From Spirochaetes bacterium GWB1_36_13 (GTDB taxonomy: Bacteria; Spirochaetota; GWB1-36-13), in contig MIAO01000151.1 of NCBI GenBank assembly GCA_001829155.1, positions 1 through 36,765 of the forward strand: a stretch of 36,765 nt of DNA, in the 5' to 3' direction. The notes below the pieces were generated by a model that was not told the origin of the DNA, did no database searches, and saw only the letters and a list, made by a program, of their open reading frames with translations. This document shows positions 8,911 through 19,167 of the stretch, piece by piece (the first letter of the stretch is position 1; each line of letters opens with the position of its first letter). A program made the position numbers and the translations under genes.

Positions 8911-9110
8911 TTTAAATTAACTCGGACACCGAGCGGAGTCGAGGTGTCACTTCGGCTCCGCTCAGTGACCGTATGGCTTCGATTAATGACCAAAACAAAG
9001 CGATGAAAGATTGCATCAGAAAAGACAATGACACTTTCTGATCAACTTACAAATATCAATGATAAGAAGATAATTGAGGAAATGGCTTTCAATAATCGAC
9101 AGCCTGATTA
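8911..9110 (+). repeat. MITE-like dispersed repeat, copy 1 (hairpin core plus right terminal repeat)
   Basis: 8911-8970 identical to 28517-28576; 9091-9110 (aataatcgacagcctgatta) is the exact reverse complement of 36689-36708. Confidence 0.75.
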
Positions 9111-9250
9111 CAAACAAATCCATCTTATTCGTAAGAAAAAGTTTTTAACTCTTTATCATTTATTTTTTAGTATATTTTAAAAATAGACAATCAGGATTTT
9201 CTACCTTCAAATTAATATTCTGAATAATCCGGATACTCAAGGATATTTTT

Positions 9251-12200
9251 ATGGATTTTCAAGGTTATTCTATTTATAAAAATTACCAGATTTCAAAAAA
9301 ACTGGATGAAGGGGCTATGAGCTCGGTCTGGATAGCGGAAAACCCCGATCTGACAATTCCTTTTATTGCTGTAAAAATATTAAACAAAAACACCACTTCT
9401 TCCCGGATAGAAAATGTGATCCGTTTTAAAAACGAAGCAATGACCGTCTCAAAACTCCATCATCCCAACATCATAAAAATACTTGAAATCGGGGAAATCA
9501 ATGATCAGCTTTACATTGCCTCAGAATATATTGAAGGGAAAAGCCTTAAAAAACATTTGGAAGAAACCTCTTTCCCTATTGACGAAAGTATTGAAATAAT
9601 TCATCAGATCGCCTCTGCATTAACTTATATTCACAGCCATCATATTATTCACAAAGATTTAAAACCCGGCAATATCATGCTGACTCATCAAAAACTCCCG
9701 GAAGAAGAAAACAAGATCAAGGTTAAAATCATTGATTTTGGATTATCCGATGTAAAAGAACTTTCACGGTTTACGGACAAACAGGAAGTTGCCGGAACTT
9801 TCTACTATATGTCGCCGGAGCAAACGGGCATCGTGAAATACGCAATAGACGAAAGAAGCGATCTTTATTCGCTGGGCGCCTTGTTTTATGAGTTATTGAC
9901 GGGAACCCCTCCTTTTACGGGCAAAGAGGCGGGGAGCGTTATTCATCAGCACATTGCCAGAAAACCTATGAAGCCAAGAGAAATCAAAGCGGAGATTCCT
10001 GAAATTCTGGAAAAAATTGTTTTAAAACTTCTGGAAAAAGAGCCTGAAAAAAGGTATCAAAGCGCAGAGTATCTTTTAAAAGATCTCGAAAAGACCAAAA
10101 ATGGGGAGACAGATTTTATTCCCGGCGGTGAAGAAAAAATTGTCAAACTCAACTATCACGCTCCGCTGATTGGAAGAGAAAAGGAAATCAACGCTTTATC
10201 TCTCAGTATCGAAAAAATCCTTGAAAACAAGGGATGCTTTTACCTTGTCAACGGTGAAACAGGAACGGGAAAAACAAGACTTATTCAGGAAATACAGGAT
10301 AAAATCTATGGGACATACGCTTTTATTGATATTAAATGTTTTCTGGAACACAGCAAAATATCCTATGGAATTTTTAAAGATATCCTGAACTTTTATCTGA
10401 AAAGGTTTGAAACCTATCCGGATGAAAAAAAAGATATTTACCGTAAAAAGATTAAGGAAATCACAAAAGAATGCGGCGCTCTTATCTTACAGTTGAATCC
10501 AATGATGAGCGAATTTGTGGAAAAACCTAATGAACTCGTGGAACTGGACAAGGAACAGGAAAAAAAAAGGTTTATCTTTTTACTGGCTGATTTTTTTAAA
10601 CAACTTGCCAACCTTGAGATTCAAAAAGGCTTCTTTGTATTTATTGATGATATTCAATGGACAGATAGAGGCAGTTGGGAACTTTTAGAACTTTTTCTTG
10701 AAAATATTTCCCGCTATCCTATTTTTATTCTGGCAGCCTGCCGTCCTTCCGAAATTGCAGAAAATCATTTTATCCGCCCTTTTTTAGACAAAATATCTTA
10801 TTTAAACCATCCTTATTATAAAATTGATTTGAAAAATCTGGATGAGGAAGAAAATCTGGAATTGGTTTCCTCCCTTCTTTATCAAACAGAAGATAAAACC
10901 AGAGTTCTGGCTGATTTTCTTTATCAGAAAAGCATGGGAAACCCATTTCTTTCTATTGAGATTTTAAAGCAGATGGTCAGCGACCATATTGTCTTTTTCA
11001 AGGAAAACGACTGGTTTTTTGATTCTCAGAAAACTGAAAAAAACTCTATCCCTTTATCCGTCATTGAAATTTTTTTAAACAGAATCAACAAGCTGAATGA
11101 AAACGAAAAAATGATTATCGCATCCGCTTCAGTTTTTGGAAGAATGTTTGAAATGCAAGATTTTTTTGAGTTCAATGAAGGCATGCATCAAAAAATTGTA
11201 GAAACCATCGACAAAAGTATTCAGCTTCAGCTTATTGAGAAAAGCGAACAAAACCCTGGAACCTTTGTTTTTATCCATGATAAAATACAAAATTATTTTT
11301 ATTTTCTTCTGAGTAACGAACAGCAGAAAGCTTTTCATTTAAAGATTGCCGCTCTTCTTGAAAGGAAAAACCCTTTTTTAACCGAAGAAAATTTGTTTAG
11401 GGTACTGGAACACTATATCAAAGGGGAAAATGAAGAAAAGATATTGGAATATTCTTTTAAAGCAGGTCTTTCGGCAAAAAATCTTTTTATCCATGAAAAA
11501 GCCCTCCGTTATCTTTTTCTCAGCCAGAAATTGCTTAAAAAAAGGGGATTTGAAGGAAAAAAAGAATGGCTTGAAACTTCTGAAAATATTGGAGAAATTT
11601 ATCTAATTATCGGGAAAGTCGATCAAGCGCTTGCCGTTTATCAGGAAATCCTTTTATTCAAAAAAACAACTTATGAAAAAGCGGCTATTTATCAGAAACT
11701 GAGTTTTGCCTATTTTAAAAAAGGAGACCCTGTCTCATCTGAAAAATTTGCGCATATGAGTCTGGCATTACTGAAAGAACGATGCCCTAAAACAAAAATT
11801 GTATTTTTCATCAAACTGGTGAAAGAACTTTTTTTCTACGGCTTGATTTCCATCCTGCCGGATTTTCTTTTGAAAAAGACCATAAGAAACAGGGCAGTAA
11901 ACTGCCTGAAAGTCTGGAATTACTATACGCTGGATCTTATCTATGCTTTTAACAGCCTGTTTAAATATTCTTACACTATTTTAAGATCCCTGAACATCTC
12001 CAAAAGAATTGGCCAGTCATCCGAACTTGCTTTGACCCTGAATTCTTATTCCGGTTTTTTCTTAAACTTTTCTTTTTTTAAAAAAGCTCTTTCATATAAT
12101 ATAAAAGCCATGGAAATACAGAAAAAACTTAAAAATCAATGGGGCATTGCCAGAACACACCAGACTATCGGCTTTATTTATCAGTATCAGGCAGAATATG

Positions 12201-15200
12201 ACAAAAGTATTGAAAGTTTATCCAAAAGCATTGAGATATTCGAAAAAATAGGGGATTTAAGGGAGCTGGGAATTTCTTTGTATCTGCTTTCCCAGAATTA
12301 TTACTATGCCGGTGATTATAAAAAATCTTCAGAAATCAATACCCGCTACATGGAACTTTTTAATCAGACAAAAGATAATTACGGCATCAGCGGATCTCTT
12401 GCGGGGCTTGCCAAAGTGGCAATTGAAAAAGGAAGCCTGGATGAAGCGGAAGGCTTTATTCAGACTGGATTAGAATTAAGCGAGGAAAACCAGCTCTGGT
12501 ATGTTTATTCGGCTTTGAATATGGAGCAGGGGGTTCTTTTTTTAAAAAAGGGAGAACCTGTTCAGGCTTTAAACTATCTGGAAAAAGCAAAAGAAATTTA
12601 TTATAGCAAGAGATTTTTCAAACCCAATATCAGTTTAATTTTTCCTCTTTTTTCTGAAGCGTATCTTCTCGATTTTCAGGAAAAATCTTTTTCTCTCTCC
12701 TTGAAAGAAAAAAAACACTACCTTCATAAAATCAAAAAATCAGTACGGACAGCCTTAAAAAAAACAAGGCAATGGCATAATTTTTACAGCATCAGTTTAA
12801 GATCCGCTGCAAAATACTACCAAATGATCGGAAAAACCAAAAAAGCTGAAAAAATGTTCTTGAAAACCATTCAATGGAATGAAAAAATCAACCGGAAATA
12901 CGAGCTTGCTTTAAGTTATTACGAATACGGGAATTTTCTCGCATTTGCCTCCAGAGCGAAGGAAGCAAAGCGTTTCTGGGAAAAAAGTTATTTTCTGTTT
13001 CAGAAAATGGAGATTGATTTTTATTTAAAAAAGCTGAATATTCTTTTGGGTATCAACAATGAAGACTCCCTTCCTATTGAAAGATTGATTAACAAAAATA
13101 AGCTTCATACGATTATCAAAGCAAACTATGAGATCAGCGCCACTTTGAACCTGAATATTCTTCTGGAAAAAATTCTTGATCTGGCCATGGAAATCACGGG
13201 CTCCCAGAAAGGAATCCTTTTGTTGAAAAACATTGAATCAGAAAAACTGGAAGTCTCTGTCAACCGCAATATTTATCATGACGATCCCCTGAAAGAAGAG
13301 TTTTCCAGCAGTATCATTGAAAAGGTCTTTTCCGAAGGAGAAGCCTTAATTACAACCAACGCCTGCTCTGAAAAAAAATATCTTTATCAAAGCGTGTTAA
13401 ACTATGGACTCAAATCGATCTTGTGCTCACCCATTAAATACAAAAATGAAATCTTCGGGGTCTGCTATCTGGACAACCCTCTGGCAAAAGGCGTTTTCAC
13501 AATGGATGACAGGGAGCTTTTAAATGTTCTGATGACCCAGGCCGCAATATCGATTGAAAATGCCCGCCTCTACCAGTATGCGATTCTGGATACCCTCACC
13601 CAGCTGGTAACAAGAAAACATTTTTACTTCCTTCTTCAGAAAGAAATCAGCCGGACCCTGCGCTATCAGGCTTTTTTCGCCCTATTGATCATCGATCTGG
13701 ATGATTTAAAATATTTAAACGAGAATTATGGCAATGAAGCTGGCGATGAAGCAATCAGGGCTGTTGCAAAAATCATACGGGAAAGCTGCCGCAATACCGA
13801 TACTCCGGCAAGATTCGGCGGAGAACAATTTGCCGTTATCCTTCCGGAAACCAATTTGAAGGGAGCCGAGATTCTGGCCGGAAGAATCGTAAAAAAAATC
13901 GAAAACCAGAAAATAGACTATCAGGGCTATAGTCTAAAAACAAGCGCAAGCATCGGCATATCTTTGTTCCCCTATCATGCCTCCAATCAGGAGACATTGA
14001 TAAAAACAGCGGAAGAAGCGCTTTGTGTTTCTAAAAAAGGAGGAAAAAGCAAAGTCAGCGTCTATGAAAAAAAATCAGACACAACTCCTGCTTTTATTTG
14101 TGAACCTTCAAACTCTCATTCAATTTTAAATGAAGATAAAATAAAATCAATTTTTGAAACAACCCATGAAATCAGCTCTTTTATTCACCTTGAACACCTT
14201 TTGGATAAAGTGATCAGCATAGCTGTAGAAACAACCGGAGCTGAAAGAGGATTCCTTATGCTGGAAGACGAGGTTAAGGGAGAGCTTCAGATTGCGGCGC
14301 ATAAAAACATTAACAAAATAAATGAAAAATTTTACTCTCAAAGGATCGTGGAAGAAGTTTTCAAAACAGGGAACATTGTTCTTACAACCGACGCTGAAAA
14401 CGACTCGGTTTATAAAAAGTTCGACAGTGTTGTTTCCAACAAGCTGAAATCAGTGCTCTGCGTTCCAATTCTTTATAAAAGAGACATTAAAGGAGTTTGT
14501 TATCTGGATCATCCTTACGATACGGCTGTTTTTAAAAAAGAAGATATCAGTATCCTGAATGTTTTGATGACTCAAACAGCCGTTTCGATCGAAAACACCC
14601 GTCTTTATAAAATTCAAATGCTGGAAACAGAAAAAAAATATTTGGAAAAAATCAACAGCCTGAAAAACGAATTTCTGGGAATCGTCAGCCATGATCTGCG
14701 CTCCCCCATCGGAAAGATTCAGATGCTGTCAAGCTATATCATCAATAACCAAAATATTATTTCTAAAGAAGACAGCCATGAGTTTCTTTCTGACATAAAA
14801 AGCACAAGCCAGTTTATTCTTAATCTGATTGAAGATCTTTTGGATATTTCAAAAATCGAGATGGGGCACTTGGAACTTTGTAAATTCGATATCCCGGCAG
14901 AAAATTTGATTCAACAAATTATTCTTTTCAATCAAGCAGTTGCAAAAAATAAAACCATTTCCATTGTTTCCAAGATTGAATCAGGAGTCGAAGTCATTCA
15001 TGCGGATGAAGCGAGGATCAAACAAGTCTGCAATAATTTACTCAATAATGCTTTGAAATTTTCTCTCCCTCACTCAAAAATCACTATTCAGGTCAGCAGA
15101 AAAGAAGACAGCCTTCTTTTTCAATTTATCGATCAGGGTCCTGGAATTCCCGAAGCAGAAATAAGCAAACTCTTCCAGAAAGAATTTTACCAGACAAGCG

Positions 15201-15340
15201 TGAAATCTACTGATGGAGAAAAAGGAACAGGACTGGGGCTTTCCATTGTCAAAAAAATCGTTGAACTCCATGGAGGGCAAGTAGGAGTTGAGAGTCAGAT
15301 CGGAAAAGGCTCAAATTTCTATTTTACTCTGCCTCTCTAA
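9251..15340 (+). CDS. 2029-aa Ser/Thr kinase, AAA ATPase, TPR, GAF, GGDEF, GAF, histidine kinase
   Basis: 'HKDLKPGN', 'DFG'; P-loop 'GETGTGKT' (~10253-10276); TPR-like helices; GAF1 ~13100-13580; 'GGEQF' 13817-13831; GAF2 ~14130-14610; 'SHDLRSPI' and 'GTGLGLSIVKKIVELHGG'. Confidence 0.92.
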   Translation: MDFQGYSIYKNYQISKKLDEGAMSSVWIAENPDLTIPFIAVKILNKNTTSSRIENVIRFKNEAMTVSKLHHPNIIKILEIGEINDQLYIASEYIEGKSLKKHLEETSFPIDESIEIIHQIASALTYIHSHHIIHKDLKPGNIMLTHQKLPEEENKIKVKIIDFGLSDVKELSRFTDKQEVAGTFYYMSPEQTGIVKYAIDERSDLYSLGALFYELLTGTPPFTGKEAGSVIHQHIARKPMKPREIKAEIPEILEKIVLKLLEKEPEKRYQSAEYLLKDLEKTKNGETDFIPGGEEKIVKLNYHAPLIGREKEINALSLSIEKILENKGCFYLVNGETGTGKTRLIQEIQDKIYGTYAFIDIKCFLEHSKISYGIFKDILNFYLKRFETYPDEKKDIYRKKIKEITKECGALILQLNPMMSEFVEKPNELVELDKEQEKKRFIFLLADFFKQLANLEIQKGFFVFIDDIQWTDRGSWELLELFLENISRYPIFILAACRPSEIAENHFIRPFLDKISYLNHPYYKIDLKNLDEEENLELVSSLLYQTEDKTRVLADFLYQKSMGNPFLSIEILKQMVSDHIVFFKENDWFFDSQKTEKNSIPLSVIEIFLNRINKLNENEKMIIASASVFGRMFEMQDFFEFNEGMHQKIVETIDKSIQLQLIEKSEQNPGTFVFIHDKIQNYFYFLLSNEQQKAFHLKIAALLERKNPFLTEENLFRVLEHYIKGENEEKILEYSFKAGLSAKNLFIHEKALRYLFLSQKLLKKRGFEGKKEWLETSENIGEIYLIIGKVDQALAVYQEILLFKKTTYEKAAIYQKLSFAYFKKGDPVSSEKFAHMSLALLKERCPKTKIVFFIKLVKELFFYGLISILPDFLLKKTIRNRAVNCLKVWNYYTLDLIYAFNSLFKYSYTILRSLNISKRIGQSSELALTLNSYSGFFLNFSFFKKALSYNIKAMEIQKKLKNQWGIARTHQTIGFIYQYQAEYDKSIESLSKSIEIFEKIGDLRELGISLYLLSQNYYYAGDYKKSSEINTRYMELFNQTKDNYGISGSLAGLAKVAIEKGSLDEAEGFIQTGLELSEENQLWYVYSALNMEQGVLFLKKGEPVQALNYLEKAKEIYYSKRFFKPNISLIFPLFSEAYLLDFQEKSFSLSLKEKKHYLHKIKKSVRTALKKTRQWHNFYSISLRSAAKYYQMIGKTKKAEKMFLKTIQWNEKINRKYELALSYYEYGNFLAFASRAKEAKRFWEKSYFLFQKMEIDFYLKKLNILLGINNEDSLPIERLINKNKLHTIIKANYEISATLNLNILLEKILDLAMEITGSQKGILLLKNIESEKLEVSVNRNIYHDDPLKEEFSSSIIEKVFSEGEALITTNACSEKKYLYQSVLNYGLKSILCSPIKYKNEIFGVCYLDNPLAKGVFTMDDRELLNVLMTQAAISIENARLYQYAILDTLTQLVTRKHFYFLLQKEISRTLRYQAFFALLIIDLDDLKYLNENYGNEAGDEAIRAVAKIIRESCRNTDTPARFGGEQFAVILPETNLKGAEILAGRIVKKIENQKIDYQGYSLKTSASIGISLFPYHASNQETLIKTAEEALCVSKKGGKSKVSVYEKKSDTTPAFICEPSNSHSILNEDKIKSIFETTHEISSFIHLEHLLDKVISIAVETTGAERGFLMLEDEVKGELQIAAHKNINKINEKFYSQRIVEEVFKTGNIVLTTDAENDSVYKKFDSVVSNKLKSVLCVPILYKRDIKGVCYLDHPYDTAVFKKEDISILNVLMTQTAVSIENTRLYKIQMLETEKKYLEKINSLKNEFLGIVSHDLRSPIGKIQMLSSYIINNQNIISKEDSHEFLSDIKSTSQFILNLIEDLLDISKIEMGHLELCKFDIPAENLIQQIILFNQAVAKNKTISIVSKIESGVEVIHADEARIKQVCNNLLNNALKFSLPHSKITIQVSRKEDSLLFQFIDQGPGIPEAEISKLFQKEFYQTSVKSTDGEKGTGLGLSIVKKIVELHGGQVGVESQIGKGSNFYFTLPL

Positions 15341-15378
15341 AACAGGAGTCCGAAAAACCGGGCTCCTGTTTCTTTTTT
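15340..15378. terminator. Bidirectional terminator between convergent genes
   Basis: aaacaggagtccg-aaaaac-cgggctcctgttt then ctttttt. Confidence 0.85.
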
Positions 15379-16385
15379 CATACCAATAAAACTGAAATAC
15401 TTTTATTCTGATTGATATTGAAAATAACTTTTGCGAAAATACCGGCTACCGAGACTTCATGATACCAAGGTTCGTCTTTGATAAACAGAGCCCCTCTGAT
15501 AACTGCATCCGTTCCGATGACAACATCAATTATTTTTTTCTCATATGCGTTTTGGAGGTTTTCAACCGCATTGCCGCTGAAATAAGGGAAGGTACAGGCT
15601 ATAACAATTTGTTTTGCTCCATTATCTTTTAATAATTCACAGGCTTTCACAATCGTACCGCCGGTATCAATCATATCATCGACCACAAATACATTTTTTC
15701 CGTCCACATCTCCGATCAGTTTCATCACATCAATCTTGCTGATTTGAGCATAGTCTCTTGATTTATAAATTACAGCGAATTCTTTTCCCATCTTTTTGGC
15801 ATAAAAACGGGCACGGTCAGTCCCTCCTGTATCGGGAGCCACCACCATGAAATTTCCCTGAGGATAAATCAGTTTCAGTTCTTCCATGATTGCATTGGAA
15901 GCATGAAGGTTTTCAAGTTTGGCTGTATCAAAAAAACCGCCGATCGCATCACTATGGATATCGATTGTAATCACACGGTAAGTACCCACATCTTCCAAGA
16001 AACGGGCAGCCAGTTTTGCAGTAATTCCCTCTCTTTCTTTCCTTCTTTCCTGACGGCTGTAAGGATACTGAGGCACCACTACCGTGATTCTTCCCGCATC
16101 GGCTTGATGAGCTGCATCAATAGCGGTTAACAAAGCGATAAAATTATCATTGACAGAATAAGCGACTTGAGGATCGTTTAAAAGCTGGAAGATATAGACA
16201 TCGTCTCCCCGAAGCGGTTCTTTGATCACTGTTTTCACTTCCCCGTTTTTAAACCAGATCTCCTCTGAATCCACTTTTTTGAAATTCACCCCTGCTTCAC
16301 GGCACAAAGGAGCCAGCGCCTTATAAACCCTGTCCCCGAATTCTTTACCGCTGTTACAGAAAACAAAACTGATATTTTCGCTCAT
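15378..16385 (-). CDS. prs: Ribose-phosphate pyrophosphokinase
   Basis: 'VVPQYPYSRQERRKEREGITAKLAARFLEDVG', 'VVAPDTGGTDRA', 'VFVVDDMIDTGGTIVKA'. Confidence 0.9.
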   Translation of the reverse strand: MSENISFVFCNSGKEFGDRVYKALAPLCREAGVNFKKVDSEEIWFKNGEVKTVIKEPLRGDDVYIFQLLNDPQVAYSVNDNFIALLTAIDAAHQADAGRITVVVPQYPYSRQERRKEREGITAKLAARFLEDVGTYRVITIDIHSDAIGGFFDTAKLENLHASNAIMEELKLIYPQGNFMVVAPDTGGTDRARFYAKKMGKEFAVIYKSRDYAQISKIDVMKLIGDVDGKNVFVVDDMIDTGGTIVKACELLKDNGAKQIVIACTFPYFSGNAVENLQNAYEKKIIDVVIGTDAVIRGALFIKDEPWYHEVSVAGIFAKVIFNINQNKSISVLLV

Positions 16386-17101
16386 ATAATTAAAGCCTCC
16401 CTAATTTTTTCCCAGTCTTTTGGTTCTTTTAAAAGAAATGTTTTTTTGATGCCGTTTTTTTGATAAGCCGCAATATCGCTTTTTTTATCTCCGATACCGG
16501 CAGCAAGTTTGAGGCCTGTTTTTTTGATCAGGTCCGCAAGCGCTTTATTTTTATATTTTTGATTGGCTATCGGATAATCTTTTGATGACCAGAAAATAAT
16601 GGGACCTGCCGGAAGAGAATGCAGATCAAACCATTGTTTGGTAAAACAGGAAAACCGTTCTTCCCGATGCGTCAGGTAAATAATATGGTAATGTTCTGAA
16701 AGAATTTTCAAAGTCTCTTCCGCACCCTGAATTTCTTTAAACTGCGACCTTGTGAGAAGCAACCAGTAGGAAAAATCAACAATAGTGTTATCAACATCAC
16801 AAACCAATGCCTGTTTCCGGTTATCTTTTTCAAGAACCAGAATATGAAAAAAACTGAAAAAATATTCCATATTCTGAATCTGGGTTTTTATTTTAAAAAC
16901 TCCGGAATTTTCAAACTCATATTCCAATTCAAAAAAACCATTCTGATCGGTTTCAGTTTCCCCGATCTTTTTATTTTCAAGAAAAAACTCAATCACCGTC
17001 TTTTTCATTCCAAATTTAAAATAAAGGAAATAACTGACCCAGCCTTTCAAAAAAACCGATTTATGATTTGTAATTTCATCGTTTGTATTAATCCAGATCA
17101 C
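16382..17101 (-). CDS. HAD-superfamily phosphatase-like protein with N-terminal beta domain
   Basis: '[12 protein letters not shown]', 'IIYLTHREE', '[15 protein letters not shown]'; 4-nt overlaps with prs and mnmG. Confidence 0.75.
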   Translation of the reverse strand: MIWINTNDEITNHKSVFLKGWVSYFLYFKFGMKKTVIEFFLENKKIGETETDQNGFFELEYEFENSGVFKIKTQIQNMEYFFSFFHILVLEKDNRKQALVCDVDNTIVDFSYWLLLTRSQFKEIQGAEETLKILSEHYHIIYLTHREERFSCFTKQWFDLHSLPAGPIIFWSSKDYPIANQKYKNKALADLIKKTGLKLAAGIGDKKSDIAAYQKNGIKKTFLLKEPKDWEKIREALII

Positions 17102-19017
17102 AGGGGCTTCCTTTTTTTATTTTTCTCGATATAAACAATAATGTTCCAGATATCAGAAGGAGTAATCCCCTGAATCCTTGATGCCTGCCCCAGATTAACC
17201 GGCCTGACTTTGGAAAGTTTTTCCACCGCTTCTCTTTTCAAATTGGGTACCAGGCTGTAGTCAAAGTCTTCTGATAAAGGTTTATTTTCCACTTTACGGA
17301 ATTTTTGAATCTGCTCTTCCTGATTTTCAAGGTATCCCTCGTATTTAGAAGCCACCAAGAGACTGAAAAGTTCTTCATCATCCAGACCGCTGAAAAAAGA
17401 AATGGTTTTTGCGTCTTGATACCCGATTCCCTTCGTGAAAATTTTATCCAGAGAATCTCCCGGTTTGATTTTTTCATTATTTTTCAGTATTTCATAAGAC
17501 TCGATCTCTTCTTTTTTTAAGTGGATTTTTTTGATTTCCTGATGGCGGGTTTTCACTTTTTCCCATTTGGACTCAAATCTCTTATATACTCCCTCGGGAA
17601 TCAGCCCTATTTCAAACCCTTTTTGCATCAGCCTTTCATCCGCATTGTCATATCGGAGGTGAAGCCTGTATTCAGAGCTTGAAGTAAAAAGGCGGTAAGG
17701 CTCCTTAATTCCTTTGGTCACAATATCATCTAAAAGAATGCCTATATAAGACTCGTCTCTTCCTAAAATCAGCGGGAGCATGCCCTTGATTTTCCTCACT
17801 GCATTGATTCCCGCTATCAAGCCTTGAGCCGCTGCTTCCTCATAACCGCTGGTGCCATTGATCTGTCCAGCCAGAAAAAGATTTTCCACAATTTTACTTT
17901 CCAAAGAAAGCTTTAATTCTTCAGGATCAGCAAAATCGTACTCAACCGCGTAGCCTATCTTTAAAATTTCCGCGTTTTCAAGCCCGGGTATGGAATGGAT
18001 AAACTCATACTGAACACTTTCAGGTAAAGAAGAAGACATACCATTGACATAGACGCTTTCATGATAAAGCGATTCAGGCTCTAAAAAAAGCTGGTGGCGG
18101 TTTTTTTCAGGAAATTTTATCACCTTGTCTTCCAGAGAAGGGCAGTAACGGGGCCCCGTGCCTTCGATAACCTTGGTTCCGTAAAGGGGGGAAAGATGGA
18201 TGTTTCTGGAAATAATTTCATGGGTTTTTTCTGTCGTGTAAGTGATATAGCAGTTTATTTTTGATGATGGATGTGTTTGTGTCAAGTAGGAAAAAGAAAA
18301 AAGAGCTTCCTGGTTTTCCTGTTTTTCTATTTTAGAATAATCAATTGTTTTTCCATGGATTCTGGCAGGGGTGCCGGTTTTAAGCCGTCCGATCCTGATT
18401 CCGTTTTCCTTGAAAGAGGCAGATAGATACTCTGAAGATCTTTCTCCGAAGCGACCGGATTTCTCGTGATAATCGCCAATATGAATCAGTCCTTTTAAAA
18501 AAGTCCCCGCAGTGACAATCACCGCATCTGAAAAATAGGCAATTCCCCTCTCGGTTAAAATCCCTTTTACTTTTTTATTTTCTACAATAAAAGAAGCTGC
18601 AATATCCTGAATAAGAGAAAGTCCCGGCTGATTTTCCATGATCTTTCTCATCATGAGGGCATAGGATACTTTATCTGCCTGTGCGCGGGGAGCCCAAACA
18701 GCCGGCCCTTTTGAAAGATTGAGCATGCGGAACTGAATACCTGTCTGGTCTATGGTTTTCGCCATCTGCCCGCCCAGAGCATCCATTTCACGGACCACAA
18801 TCCCTTTGGCGATTCCTCCGATTGAAGGATTACAAGACATTTCACCGATGTGATCGATATTGATCATCATACAAAGTGTTTTCATCCCCATTCTGGCAGA
18901 GGCTAAAGATGCTTCGATTCCGGCATGTCCGGCACCGATTACAATAATATCATAAACCAGTTCTTTTTTCACTATTTTTCCTTTTTTTCCGCAAAAACTT
19001 CCATTCGCTCTTTTCAA
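17098..19017 (-). CDS. mnmG: tRNA uridine-5-carboxymethylaminomethyl(34) synthesis enzyme MnmG
   Basis: '[28 protein letters not shown]', '[11 protein letters not shown]', '[19 protein letters not shown]'; true start may be an internal GTG. Confidence 0.95.
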   Translation of the reverse strand: MKRANGSFCGKKGKIVKKELVYDIIVIGAGHAGIEASLASARMGMKTLCMMINIDHIGEMSCNPSIGGIAKGIVVREMDALGGQMAKTIDQTGIQFRMLNLSKGPAVWAPRAQADKVSYALMMRKIMENQPGLSLIQDIAASFIVENKKVKGILTERGIAYFSDAVIVTAGTFLKGLIHIGDYHEKSGRFGERSSEYLSASFKENGIRIGRLKTGTPARIHGKTIDYSKIEKQENQEALFSFSYLTQTHPSSKINCYITYTTEKTHEIISRNIHLSPLYGTKVIEGTGPRYCPSLEDKVIKFPEKNRHQLFLEPESLYHESVYVNGMSSSLPESVQYEFIHSIPGLENAEILKIGYAVEYDFADPEELKLSLESKIVENLFLAGQINGTSGYEEAAAQGLIAGINAVRKIKGMLPLILGRDESYIGILLDDIVTKGIKEPYRLFTSSSEYRLHLRYDNADERLMQKGFEIGLIPEGVYKRFESKWEKVKTRHQEIKKIHLKKEEIESYEILKNNEKIKPGDSLDKIFTKGIGYQDAKTISFFSGLDDEELFSLLVASKYEGYLENQEEQIQKFRKVENKPLSEDFDYSLVPNLKREAVEKLSKVRPVNLGQASRIQGITPSDIWNIIVYIEKNKKRKPL

Positions 19018-19167
19018 AGTTTTAAGTTATCTTTAAACTAGAAATAAAAAAGAGATTTCATAATAAACTCAAGATTAATTTTCTTTTTCAAGTGTTTTTT
19101 TTTACATTTAAATTTAACGACAGAAACGAATCTTGAAAGGAAAAAAATCAAATCAGGAGAAAAAAAA

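Noticed and set aside
15412-15435. Additional copy of the 'attgaaaataa' repeat
   Set aside because: Lies inside prs and matches only about 12 bp; explained by coding sequence.
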